From assembly GCF_006636215.1 (NCBI RefSeq), contig NZ_VIFM01000035.1, forward strand, positions 1 through 64,000: DNA of 64,000 nt, given 5' to 3'. Made by a program: the position numbers and the translations under genes. Under the pieces are notes generated by a model. That model saw only the letters and a list, made by a program, of their open reading frames with translations. It made no database searches and was not told where the DNA came from. Below are positions 51,560 through 60,160 of this stretch, piece after piece; the stretch's first letter is position 1, and every line of letters begins with the position of its first letter. The DNA comes from Myxococcus llanfairpwllgwyngyllgogerychwyrndrobwllllantysiliogogogochensis (GTDB taxonomy: Bacteria; Myxococcota; Myxococcia; Myxococcales; Myxococcaceae).

Positions 51560-52210
51560 GTGCCCTCCTACGAAAAGATTTTCGAGAACAACCGCCGCTG
51601 GTCCGCCGACAAGACGAAGGACGACCCGCAGTACTTCGAGCGTCTGTCCGCGGAACACAACCCGGAGTACCTCTACATCGGCTGCTCCGACAGCCGGGTG
51701 CCCGCCAACGAAATCATGGGCGTGGAGCCGGGGGACGTCTTCGTCCACCGCAACGTCGCGAACCTGGTCAACAACGTCGACCTGAACGTGATGTCGGTCA
51801 TCAACTACGCGGTCCGCCACCTGTCGGTGAAGCGCATCATCGTCTGCGGCCACTACGGCTGTCAGGGCGTGAAGGCGGCCATGCAGCCCAAGGATTTGGG
51901 CATCCTCAACCCGTGGCTGCGCAACGTGCGCGACGTCTACCGGCTCCACAAGGCGGAGCTGAACACGTTCACGGACCCCGAGGCCCGCTATGCCCGGCTC
52001 GTGGAGCTGAACGTCACCGAGCAGTGCATCAGCATCGTCAAGACGGCCGCCGTGCAGCGCAGCTACGTGGAGAAGGGCTTCCCCACCGTGCACGGCTGGG
52101 TGTTCGACATGCGCACCGGCCTCTTGCGAGACCTGGAGCTGGACTTCCCCAAGCTGCTGCGCGACGTGCAGGAGGTCTACAACCTCACCGACAAGGACTC
52201 GATTTTCTAG
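51560..52210 (+). CDS. can: Beta-class carbonic anhydrase
   Basis: 216 residues, collinear with Escherichia coli Can. It interconverts CO2 and bicarbonate with a zinc ion. The zinc ligands and catalytic dyad fall at the same numbers as in the E. coli and Haemophilus enzymes: Cys42, Asp44, Arg46 ('GCSDSRVP'), His98 and Cys101 ('CGHYGC'). Arg64 of the allosteric bicarbonate site is present, but Trp39 is Tyr, so type II regulation may differ. GTG start with a weak GGGA upstream. Stands alone; the next gene begins 83 bases later in the same direction. Confidence 0.95.
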   Translation: MPSYEKIFENNRRWSADKTKDDPQYFERLSAEHNPEYLYIGCSDSRVPANEIMGVEPGDVFVHRNVANLVNNVDLNVMSVINYAVRHLSVKRIIVCGHYGCQGVKAAMQPKDLGILNPWLRNVRDVYRLHKAELNTFTDPEARYARLVELNVTEQCISIVKTAAVQRSYVEKGFPTVHGWVFDMRTGLLRDLELDFPKLLRDVQEVYNLTDKDSIF

Positions 52211-52293
52211 CTGGGACAAGACAGAGCGTTGCTTGTTATCAATGGATTGGAAGTCTTCCGGTTTTTACACACCCCCTGGAAGACGACACCTCC

Positions 52294-54345
52294 ATGCTCT
52301 CCACACCCCCTCGTCGAGCGGTCTGCCTTGCGTTGTTCCTTCCCTTCCTCGGAGCCTGCGGCCCCGCCTCCCGGCCCGAGGAAGCCCCACCGCCTTCCAC
52401 GACAACGGAGGCGGGCCTCCAGGTCAGCACGCTCGTCGCACCGGGCAGCGTGTGGAGATATCGCGACACGGGCGTGGACCCGGGCGCGGGCTGGACGGCG
52501 GTGGGCTACACGGACACGGCGTGGAAGCAGGGCTCCGCGCAGCTCGGCTACGGCGACGGCGACGAGGCGACGGTCGTGTCCTACGGCCCCAGCACGTCGT
52601 CGCGCTACGTGACGACCTGGCTGCGCAAGACGTTCGCCGTCGCGGACCCTTCCCGGGTGAGCAACGTGGTGCTGCGGCTGCTGCGCGATGACGGCGCCAT
52701 CGTCTACCTGAACGGGCAGGAGGTCCTTCGCAGCAACCTGCCCTCGGGCACGGTGACGGCGTCGACGCTGGCGAGCACCGTCATCGCGGATAGCGCCGAG
52801 CTGACCTGGCACAGCACCACCGTGCCCATTAGCGCGCTCATCGCGGGCACCAACGTGCTCGCGGTGGAGGTGCACCAGTCCACGCTCAACTCGTCGGACC
52901 TGAGCTTCGACCTGGAGCTGACCGCGGACGTCTCCGCCGCGCCCGCCACGCCGTGCTGGCCGTTGGACCTGCCGGCCCTGAGCACGCTGCGCGCGTCGCC
53001 GAAGAAGGTCTTCGCGCACTACTTCTCGCCCTACCCGCTCTCCCTCGACAACCGGGAGCCTTCGGTCGACTACTACGCGCGGCACTACCTGGTGCCCACC
53101 GGGGAGAACTCCAAGTTCGCGTACTGCGGCGGGCTGCTCAAGCAGCGGCCCCTGCCCCAGGCACCTCGCGCGGCGGGCGTGGACTACGAGCTGGCGAACT
53201 TCGAGCTGGAGGTGCGCCGCGCCTCGGCGCTGGGCCTGGACGGCTTCACCTACGACATCCTCAACCACACCGGCACGCACTGGAACCGCCTGCTGAAGCT
53301 GCTGCAGGCCGCGAGCAACGTCGACAGCGGGTTCCGCATCGTCCTCATGCCGGACCTGACCTCCACGTACTCGGGCACCGACGCGGAGGCGCTGACGGCG
53401 TTCGTGAACTCCATCGCATCGGTGGCCTCGCACCCGGCGGTGTATCACCTGGACGATGGGCGCCTGCTGCTCGCGCCGTACTACGCCGACAAGCGCACGC
53501 CGCAGTGGTGGGCCTCCGTCGTCCAGGCCCTCCAGGCACGCGGAATCCCCTCGGCGCTGTGGCCCGTGTACGTCAACCCGTGGGTGGCGCAGACGAACGC
53601 ACTCAAGGCGGTGGTGCCGTTGCATGGCACGTCCACCTGGGGCAGCCGGACGCTCTCCGGAGCCTCGGGGCAGTTGGCCAACCCCGGCACGGCGCACGGC
53701 ATGGGGCTCCAGTGGATGGCACCGGTGGCCTTGCAGGACTCCCGCCCCAAGGACCTCGTCTACACGGAGGCGAACAACTCGCAGGCGCTCCGGGCCCTGT
53801 GGAGCGCGGCCATCCAGGGCGGCGCGGACTGGGTGCAGCTCATCACGTGGAATGACTATTCGGAGGCGACGGAGTTCTCCCCGTCCTCCGGCACGCAGTG
53901 GGCCGCCTTCGACCTGACGGCGTATTACACCGCGTGGTTCAAGACAGGCGTGCAGCCGCCCATCGTCCGGGATGGGTTGTATTATTTCCACCGGCGGCAC
54001 TCGACGAGCGCGGCGCCGGACCTGACGAAGCAGAGCGCCGTCTACCGGCTGGTGAATGGCGCGCCCGCGGTGAACGAAATCGAGCTGCTCGCGTTCCTGA
54101 CGGCGCCGGCGACGCTGGAAATCGAGCTGGCGGGCAGCGTTCAGCGCACGAACGTGGCGGCGGGAATCCAGTCGTTCCGAGTCCCGCTCCAGCAGGGGAC
54201 GCCGAGCTTCCGGTTGGTGCGCAATGGCGCCACGGTGGCCTCCGTGACGAGCGCCTTCCCCATCAACAACACCATCGTCTACCAGGACATGCTGTACCGC
54301 GCGGGAGGAAGCCTCTCCTGTGACCGCTCGCCCTTCCTCCCCTGA
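52294..54345 (+). CDS. Lipoprotein GH71 alpha-1,3-glucanase (mutanase)
   Basis: 683 residues from the ATG at 52294; the much longer open frame upstream is antisense/out-of-frame to the carbonic anhydrase. Lipobox 'LGAC' (Cys24) and a Pro/Ser/Thr linker. Residues about 50-215 form a jelly-roll module ('WRYRDTGVDPGAGWTAVGY', 'DDGAIVYLNGQEVLR'). The GH71 catalytic domain begins with 'KKVFAHYFSPYPLS' and contains 'ASALGLDGFTYDILNHTG' and 'ITWNDYSEATEFSPS', the family's conserved C-terminal motif. GH71 enzymes cut alpha-1,3-glucan of fungal walls and dental mutan. In a predatory bacterium this suggests fungal or biofilm prey. Probably displayed on the cell surface. Confidence 0.88.
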   Translation: MLSTPPRRAVCLALFLPFLGACGPASRPEEAPPPSTTTEAGLQVSTLVAPGSVWRYRDTGVDPGAGWTAVGYTDTAWKQGSAQLGYGDGDEATVVSYGPSTSSRYVTTWLRKTFAVADPSRVSNVVLRLLRDDGAIVYLNGQEVLRSNLPSGTVTASTLASTVIADSAELTWHSTTVPISALIAGTNVLAVEVHQSTLNSSDLSFDLELTADVSAAPATPCWPLDLPALSTLRASPKKVFAHYFSPYPLSLDNREPSVDYYARHYLVPTGENSKFAYCGGLLKQRPLPQAPRAAGVDYELANFELEVRRASALGLDGFTYDILNHTGTHWNRLLKLLQAASNVDSGFRIVLMPDLTSTYSGTDAEALTAFVNSIASVASHPAVYHLDDGRLLLAPYYADKRTPQWWASVVQALQARGIPSALWPVYVNPWVAQTNALKAVVPLHGTSTWGSRTLSGASGQLANPGTAHGMGLQWMAPVALQDSRPKDLVYTEANNSQALRALWSAAIQGGADWVQLITWNDYSEATEFSPSSGTQWAAFDLTAYYTAWFKTGVQPPIVRDGLYYFHRRHSTSAAPDLTKQSAVYRLVNGAPAVNEIELLAFLTAPATLEIELAGSVQRTNVAAGIQSFRVPLQQGTPSFRLVRNGATVASVTSAFPINNTIVYQDMLYRAGGSLSCDRSPFLP

Positions 54346-54385
54346 GGTCACTCGCGGGTGACGTGAGTCACGGCGTCACCTGGGT

Positions 54386-54408
54386 CGGCCGTGGATGTTC
54401 GACGGCCG
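54386..54408 (+). terminator. Hairpin after the GH71 gene
   Basis: A 7-bp stem CGGCCGT/ACGGCCG with a 9-nt loop, 41 bases after the stop. A smaller GTGAC-GTGA-GTCAC hairpin precedes it at 54358-54371. No U-run. Confidence 0.4.
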
Positions 54409-54428
54409 GCCCGGCCTGTTGCGCTCGC

Positions 54429-54485
54429 ATGACAACCCACGAGAGTGGCCCGATGCGAAACAGACCGCACTGGAGAATCCCATGA
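54429..54485 (+). CDS. Candidate tiny ORF (18 aa), overlapping the next tiny ORF
   Basis: ATG at 54429 encodes MTTHESGPMRNRPHWRIP and stops with a TGA overlapping the ATG at 54482 (ATGA). An internal ATG at 54453 has GAGAG 8-12 nt upstream and may be the real start of a 10-residue peptide. Looks like a leader peptide or coupling ORF, but it could be chance. Confidence 0.25.
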   Translation: MTTHESGPMRNRPHWRIP

Positions 54486-54562
54486 CGCGGAACACGCACA
54501 GGGTCCAGTCGGGAGTCGACCCGGCCACGTGTCAGTTGCAGCTCGACGGCTTCATGTTCTGA
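54482..54562 (+). CDS. Candidate small ORF (26 aa) of unknown function
   Basis: ATG at 54482 preceded by GGAGA with 5-nt spacing; ends at TGA 54560. The peptide begins 'MTRNTHRVQSGVDPATC' and ends 'QLQLDGFMF', with one Cys and a hydrophobic C-terminus. It has no relative that I recognise and no modifying enzyme nearby. It sits between the GH71 and acetamidase genes, and it overlaps an even smaller ORF by ATGA. It could be a small secreted or modified peptide, or noise. Confidence 0.3.
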   Translation: MTRNTHRVQSGVDPATCQLQLDGFMF

Positions 54563-54568
54563 GCCGCG

Positions 54569-55876
54569 CTACTTCCCCGTGGCGCGGAGCTTCGCCAGTC
54601 GCGACTTGTCCAGCTTCGCGACGACGCCGACGCTTCGCCCCGCGAGGTTTGCGACGACGTACTGCACGCTGGTGCCCAACACCTGCGCGCTCTCCGACAA
54701 CGACAGCCCGTAGTCCTGCTCCAGCCACTGCGTCATGCCGCTGGTCGCCGAGCGCAGCGCATCATCCAGCGAGCCCGCCTGCCCGAGCACCATGAGATGC
54801 GTGGGAGACTCCACCCGGGGCATCGACGGCGCCTTGCCGTGCACGACATCCACGGTCAGCTCCACCTCCATCGACGTCTCCAACGCGTACTGTGACGTCT
54901 CACCGTCGCCCTGCGCGGCATGGGCATCACCCAGATAGAGCAGCGCCCCCGGCTGGAAGACAGGCAGATAGACGGTGTTGCCCTCCACCACCTCGTTGAA
55001 GTCCATGTTTCCACCGAAGCGCCCCGTGTCTCCGGTGGAGAAGGCAGGCAGACCGAAGCCCGGCGCCACCGCCAGTCCTCCCAGCATGGGACGCAGCGGC
55101 ACCGTGTAGTCCTTCAGTCGCTCCGTCGGCGTCTCAGGGCTCGCGACGCCCTTCTCCCAGTCCAGCGTCCAGCGCACGGGCTTGCCCAACTCCGTCGCCT
55201 TCGCCGCCAGCGCGGGCGTCATCGCCCTTCCGACGATGCTGTCGAGACTGTCCGCGTGACGCCGATTCAAGCGCACGCGCTTCAGGTGGATGACCAGCGT
55301 GTCCCCAGGCCGCGCATCCCCGATGAAGAACGGCCCCGTCTGGGGATTTCCGAAGAGCGCCTTCGTGACGCCGTGCTCATCCACGCCACCAGAGTCGAGC
55401 GTGGTCGTCTTCAGCGTGTCACCCGCCCAGAGCGTCAGCACCGGCTCGCGCGTCGCGGAGAACTCGTTGGACCAGGTGGTGGGCTTGAACTCGTGGCGAC
55501 GCGGAGGCCCCGAGGGACGCTCGGCGATGCGCCGGGCGGTGAAGGCATGCTTCACCCGCGCCTGGGCGTTGTTCGTGTCGGGCATGTCCGCGGTGCCCCG
55601 CATCGTGTCCCCGCTCACCTTGCCCGTGAAGATGTAGCGCGCCTTGTTTGAGTCCGTGACGGTGAAGCGGACCTCCTGGCCCGTCCGCTCACCCTCCAAC
55701 GTGTCCCCGTCGAACTCGCCCCCCAGCCGCTTGCCCGTCCGCTCCAGCGACAGGGCCTGATAGAGCGGATTGCCCCACAGGTCCGTCGTGACGACCCACT
55801 GCTCCTTCACGGGGGCCTGCGCGAACACCAACCAGGGAACACAGCAGAGGAGCAACGTCACGGCGGGGCGGGTCAT
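54569..55876 (-). CDS. Exported acetamidase/formamidase family protein
   Basis: 435 residues from the ATG at 55876, which opens a signal peptide ('TLLLCCVPWLVFAQA'); ATGs at 55891 and 55915 are in frame but would lengthen the leader. After an N-terminal module of about 100 residues comes the FmdA/AmdA fold: 'GPFFIGDARPGDTLVIHL', 'RFGGNMDFNEVVEGNTVYLPVF', 'GALLYLGDAHAAQGDGE'. Known members hydrolyse short amides in the cytoplasm. The signal peptide and the added N-terminal module are unusual, so the substrate may be outside. The two tiny ORFs sit convergent to it. Confidence 0.85.
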   Translation of the reverse strand: MTRPAVTLLLCCVPWLVFAQAPVKEQWVVTTDLWGNPLYQALSLERTGKRLGGEFDGDTLEGERTGQEVRFTVTDSNKARYIFTGKVSGDTMRGTADMPDTNNAQARVKHAFTARRIAERPSGPPRRHEFKPTTWSNEFSATREPVLTLWAGDTLKTTTLDSGGVDEHGVTKALFGNPQTGPFFIGDARPGDTLVIHLKRVRLNRRHADSLDSIVGRAMTPALAAKATELGKPVRWTLDWEKGVASPETPTERLKDYTVPLRPMLGGLAVAPGFGLPAFSTGDTGRFGGNMDFNEVVEGNTVYLPVFQPGALLYLGDAHAAQGDGETSQYALETSMEVELTVDVVHGKAPSMPRVESPTHLMVLGQAGSLDDALRSATSGMTQWLEQDYGLSLSESAQVLGTSVQYVVANLAGRSVGVVAKLDKSRLAKLRATGK

Positions 55877-56072
55877 GTCGAAGGTCACCATGCCATCGGA
55901 GTGCACCCCGCGCATCGTCCAAGCGAGCCTGACGCCAGGCGTGAAGGTCCCGCATCCACGCCATTCGCGGGAATACCTCACGGCAGGCGAGCCAGGCGTC
56001 ACTGGACAAGGCAGGTCGTCACGCTAGCGTCGCACCCACCCCGCGCCTCCACGCGGTGCGAGGTGACGAGAC

Positions 56073-57446
56073 ATGACGGCCCTGAGCCACACCTATCAGT
56101 ACAGCGGCCCTTCGGAGCTCGTGGCCGAGGAGCGCGGACAGGCGCTGCGCCTCATGACCTCCGGCGGCGGCGCGCCCCGGCCGTACTTCTTCGAGGGGCG
56201 CCTGCTCCAACCCCGGCTGACGGCGCTGTCGCTGCGCGCCCTGTCCCGCGTGGTGGGGACGCGCTTCCATGTCCCTCCCGCCATGCTGCACCGCATCCTG
56301 CTCGAAGCCGACCCGGTGGTGACATGCGGACGCGGCATGCTGCGTTTCGAGGGGTTCTCCGGCTGCGCCAGCACCTATGCCCGCGTGGACCTCACGCCGT
56401 CGGCCTACGAAGGTGACGTCGCCTCGTTCGGCACCACCAACGTGGACTTCAACGCGCCGATGCGTGCGGCGTTGGCCACCGTGCGCGCTGAGGAGCCGCT
56501 CGCGCTGTCCGTGGGCCACGCGGAGGTGGCGCTCCAGCGCGGCGAAGCACGGGTGGTGGAGCGCAAGGTGCCGCTGCCGCTGCGCTGGCTCAAGGGCTTC
56601 GCCGAGGTGCAGGCGTACCTGTCCCGCCTCACGCCCTTCGCGGAGCTGCCCGCGACGGAGGCCCTGCGCTTCCTGCGCGGCCTTCCTCGAACACGCACCG
56701 ACAAGCGCCCGCACTACCTGGTGCCCCAGGGGCGCTCGGTGCGACTGAGCTCGACGGCGGCGACGGGCGCGATGCGCCTCACCGGCCTGGAGCGCTTGCG
56801 CGTGCTGGAGGACCTGGTCCCCTTCGCGAAGCGACTCATCCTGCACGCGGACCCTCGGGGACAGGCCAGTGCCTTCGTGCTCGACATGGGCGTCCTGCGC
56901 TTCACCCTCGCGCTCTCCGGCGAGGTGTGGCGTGGCTTCTCCGGCGAAGGGCAGACGCTGTCGGCCCTGGCACAGCGCCCCGCCGTGGAGCAGGTGCTGT
57001 CCACGCTGCGCGCGGAGCTGCGCTGGGAGGCCGTGCTGGAGCCCCGCGCGCTGGCGAGCAAGCTGTCCGCGCCCGAGGACCTCGTGTGGCACGGTCTCCA
57101 GGTGCTCGGCGTCAGGGGACTGGTGGGCTTTGATTCGCAGACGGCCGCCTTCTTCCACCGGGAGCTGCCCTTCGACCTCGAGCAGGTGGAGGCTCTCGCA
57201 CCCCGCCTCTCCGACGCACGCGCGCTGCTGGAGGCGGGTGCACTGGAACCGGACGCCTCTACCCCGAACGCCTGGTGGGTGCGCGGCGCGGACGTCACCT
57301 ACCACGCCCTGCTGGACGCGGATGGAGAGCCGCTGCGCTGTGGCTGCCCCTGGTTCTCCCGCCACGCCCTGGAGCGAGGCCCCTGCAAACACCTTCTCGC
57401 GGCGCAGCTACACGCCCAGCGCGCCGAGGACCCCGACGCCTCATGA
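56073..57446 (+). CDS. SWIM zinc-finger protein
   Basis: 457 residues. A C-terminal SWIM finger is complete: Cys423-x-Cys425 ('RCGCPWF'), x12, then Cys438-x-His440 ('PCKHLL'). SWIM fingers bind DNA or protein. The body is otherwise of unknown fold with mixed helices and strands and no signal peptide. The stop overlaps the start of the DUF6493 gene (ATGA), so the two are made together. SWIM/DUF6493 pairs recur in bacteria, often near MoxR ATPase/VWA modules linked to conflict or stress. None of those is visible here. Confidence 0.8.
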   Translation: MTALSHTYQYSGPSELVAEERGQALRLMTSGGGAPRPYFFEGRLLQPRLTALSLRALSRVVGTRFHVPPAMLHRILLEADPVVTCGRGMLRFEGFSGCASTYARVDLTPSAYEGDVASFGTTNVDFNAPMRAALATVRAEEPLALSVGHAEVALQRGEARVVERKVPLPLRWLKGFAEVQAYLSRLTPFAELPATEALRFLRGLPRTRTDKRPHYLVPQGRSVRLSSTAATGAMRLTGLERLRVLEDLVPFAKRLILHADPRGQASAFVLDMGVLRFTLALSGEVWRGFSGEGQTLSALAQRPAVEQVLSTLRAELRWEAVLEPRALASKLSAPEDLVWHGLQVLGVRGLVGFDSQTAAFFHRELPFDLEQVEALAPRLSDARALLEAGALEPDASTPNAWWVRGADVTYHALLDADGEPLRCGCPWFSRHALERGPCKHLLAAQLHAQRAEDPDAS

Positions 57447-60160
57447 CGACCTCGCCCCTCGATGCGCTGCTCGCCGCTCCCAGCCCCGCCGCCTGCGCCA
57501 CTCTGCTGGAGGGGCTGACTCCGGCGCAGCGAAGACAGCTCGGCCCCGAGGCACTCAAGCGGGACAAGGCGCTCCGGGACGAGCACTGGTCGGACTCCCG
57601 CGAGGAACAGGCGCTCCGGCGCGAACGCTCCCGGGTGCTGGCCATGTTGTGTTTCTTCACCGTCCCGCCTTCGGACTGGACGCCCCGCCTCCTCGGTGCC
57701 CTTCCCGAGGAGGCCGCCGACCTGGCCGCGAAGCTGCGACCGGACTGGCTGGAAGACGCGGCCGAGCGGCTCGTCGCGCTCGCCCCGTCCTACTTCTGGG
57801 TGGCGCGCATGCTCATGCGCAAGGGGGTGTCCCGTCGCCCCACCCATGACAACTACACCACGGGCATGCTCTTCCTGGACACGCGCTTCCATCCGAACCC
57901 CTTCGACACGGACCCGCGACTGCTGGAGCACGAGGCGTGGCGCCTGTTCGAGGTCGAGGGCAGCGGAGAGCTGAGCCTCGCGGCGAAGGACAAGTACACC
58001 TTCGAGGACAAGACCTGGGCCTCCGTCTTCTTGCGGCACATGCGTCAGGGCACGCTGGAGCGAGGGCGCCTGCTGGACGCCACGCTGGGAGCACTGGAGC
58101 GCGACTTCGCGGCGTTTCGCGCGGGCTGGTTCTCCCGCTTCCACGAGGCCCTGGAGCCAACCCCCGAGGAGCTGGCGCGACACAGGGACCGCTATCTGCG
58201 CCTCCTGGGCAGCTCCATCCCCGCGACGGTCAGCCTCGCGCTCGACGTCGTCACCGCGCTGGAGGCCCGCGAGCCCTTGCCCGTGGACTCCGCCCTGCCC
58301 GCGCTGGAGCCCGTGCTGCTGGCCCGGCACAAGGGGACCGCGCAGCAGGCGGTGAAGCTCCTCAAGGCACTCGGCGAGCGCGAGTCCGGCGCTTCCCGTG
58401 AGCGAATCACGGGGGCCCTGGCCTCCGGCCTCGCGCACGAGGCCGTGGACGTGCAGAAGGCCGTGCTGAAGGCGCTGGAGTCCCTGGCGAAGACGCCCGA
58501 CGCGGCCCTTCGCACCGCCGTCGAGGAGCGGGTGGACGGCGTGGCCGCCTCGCTGAAGAAGCACGTCCAGGCATGGCTGGGTGAGAGCACGCGCCCCACG
58601 GCTTCGGAACCTCCCAGGACAGCGGACAAGAAGAAGCCCTCCGGGGAGCCTCGCGCGCCGGCCTCACCCACGGACGCGCGCTTCGCGGTGACGCCCATCG
58701 CGAGCCTCGACGAGCTGCTCTCCGCGCTCTCCACCTGCATCGAGGACGCGGGCAATCCGATGGAGGTCGAGCGCGTGCTGGATGGCGTGGCCCGACTGGG
58801 CCGACAGCGCCCCGACGACTTCGCGCGGCGGACCTCCGCCCTGGCGAAGCGCGCCAGGAAGCTGAGCGCGAAGACATATGGAGAATCCTTGGCGGTTCGC
58901 CTCGCGGGCCTCGCGCTCGCATGGCTCGCGTCCCCGGGCGAGGCCCACTCCACGCTGCGCGAGGTTCCCGAGCCGGCGCTCACGCCCGGACACGAGGTGT
59001 TCCTGCCACTGCTGAGCGAACGCATCTCCGAGCTCGCGAGGGCCCTGGACGCGGGACGTGAAGAGGGCCTGTTGTCCATGCCCACCCATGAGGGCGGGTG
59101 GCTTGCTCCGGAGACGCTGGTGGCGCGCCTGCTGGCGCGCGCACCCGAGGCGGAAGAGCCCCCGCTCGCGGACCTGTGTCTCGCCCTGTGTCGGCTCGCT
59201 CCCGTTCGAGACTCGAAGGCCCTGGAGTCGCTGAAGCAGTCGAGCCGCTCGCGAAGTGACGCATTCAAGCTCGTCGCCTGGGCCCTGGGGCTGGGCAAGA
59301 GCGCACCTGACACAGTGGACGTGAGTGTGTCGGTGGCGCGGAGGCATCGGGGTGAAACGCCGGAGTCGGAGCACACCTTCACCGTCAAGGCGCGACGCTC
59401 CGGCAAGTTCACCTTCCACGACCTGTTCATCTCGACGTCGCCCAAGCCCATCGCGCCAGGGAAGCTCAAACGCCAGGACATTCCGGGCCTGATGCTCATC
59501 AAGGAAAACGGCGGCGGCGGCAAGCCCTACCCGCGCTGGGCGGCGACGCTCTGGCCCTCGGGACTGGAGGCGTTCTTCGCCAGCCACGCGGAGGAGCTGG
59601 CCATGAACATCGACTGGAGCGAGGCCAACTGGAGCAACGTCGTCGCGTACGAGCAGTTGCTTCACCCCTGGCTGCGCCTGGGCTCCATGGCCCGGCTGGT
59701 GCTCGCCATGGGTCTGGCGACGAAGGAGCCTGGTGAGCATGGCGTGAGCGTGGACGCCGCCATCTCCGCGCTCGCCACGGGGAGACTCACCGCCGAGGAG
59801 CTCGGGGAGATGCTGCGCGAGTTGCGCCCCACGGGGCTCATCAACCTCAAGCGCCTGTCCATGACGCTGGCGCGGGTGGCCAGTGCCTCGGAGGAACATG
59901 CCGCGCAGGTGGCCCTCGCCATCCAGCGCGCCCTGAGGAAGACCTCGGAGGACACCGCCCCTCGCGACGAGGGCACGCTGGTGAAGCTGCTGCTGGAGTT
60001 GCTGGCCCAGACGGAAGGCCGGCTCACGGACGCCGAGGCGTGGGACTACCTCCAGGGCACATCCCACCGGAAGACCTTCGAGGCGCTGGCGCCTACTGCT
60101 TCTTCAACTGCTCCCCCACCGCCCCCAGCAGCGCGTCGAACGACTCCTCGAAGAGCCTGA
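57443..60160 (+). CDS. DUF6493-like large helical protein coupled to SWIM protein
   Basis: 905 residues from the ATG at 57443, overlapping the SWIM gene stop. The N-terminal half is helical and HEAT-like ('LALDVVTALEAREPLPVDSALPAL', 'GTAQQAVKLLKALGE', 'DVQKAVLKALESLAKTPD'). A basic linker lies at about 390-415. The second half has 'VKARRSGKFTFHDLFIST' and 'MNIDWSEANWSNVVAYEQLLHP'. The last 20 residues are Pro/Ala/Arg low complexity and overlap the end of the transaldolase gene on the other strand by 68 bases, which suggests the original stop was lost. Function unknown; acts with the SWIM protein by inference. Confidence 0.75.
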   Translation: MTTSPLDALLAAPSPAACATLLEGLTPAQRRQLGPEALKRDKALRDEHWSDSREEQALRRERSRVLAMLCFFTVPPSDWTPRLLGALPEEAADLAAKLRPDWLEDAAERLVALAPSYFWVARMLMRKGVSRRPTHDNYTTGMLFLDTRFHPNPFDTDPRLLEHEAWRLFEVEGSGELSLAAKDKYTFEDKTWASVFLRHMRQGTLERGRLLDATLGALERDFAAFRAGWFSRFHEALEPTPEELARHRDRYLRLLGSSIPATVSLALDVVTALEAREPLPVDSALPALEPVLLARHKGTAQQAVKLLKALGERESGASRERITGALASGLAHEAVDVQKAVLKALESLAKTPDAALRTAVEERVDGVAASLKKHVQAWLGESTRPTASEPPRTADKKKPSGEPRAPASPTDARFAVTPIASLDELLSALSTCIEDAGNPMEVERVLDGVARLGRQRPDDFARRTSALAKRARKLSAKTYGESLAVRLAGLALAWLASPGEAHSTLREVPEPALTPGHEVFLPLLSERISELARALDAGREEGLLSMPTHEGGWLAPETLVARLLARAPEAEEPPLADLCLALCRLAPVRDSKALESLKQSSRSRSDAFKLVAWALGLGKSAPDTVDVSVSVARRHRGETPESEHTFTVKARRSGKFTFHDLFISTSPKPIAPGKLKRQDIPGLMLIKENGGGGKPYPRWAATLWPSGLEAFFASHAEELAMNIDWSEANWSNVVAYEQLLHPWLRLGSMARLVLAMGLATKEPGEHGVSVDAAISALATGRLTAEELGEMLRELRPTGLINLKRLSMTLARVASASEEHAAQVALAIQRALRKTSEDTAPRDEGTLVKLLLELLAQTEGRLTDAEAWDYLQGTSHRKTFEALAPTASSTAPPPPPAARRTTPRRA

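Noticed and set aside
51523-52293. Long N-terminal extension of the GH71 protein
   Set aside because: Overlaps the carbonic anhydrase in another frame. The ATG at 52294 opens a lipoprotein signal.
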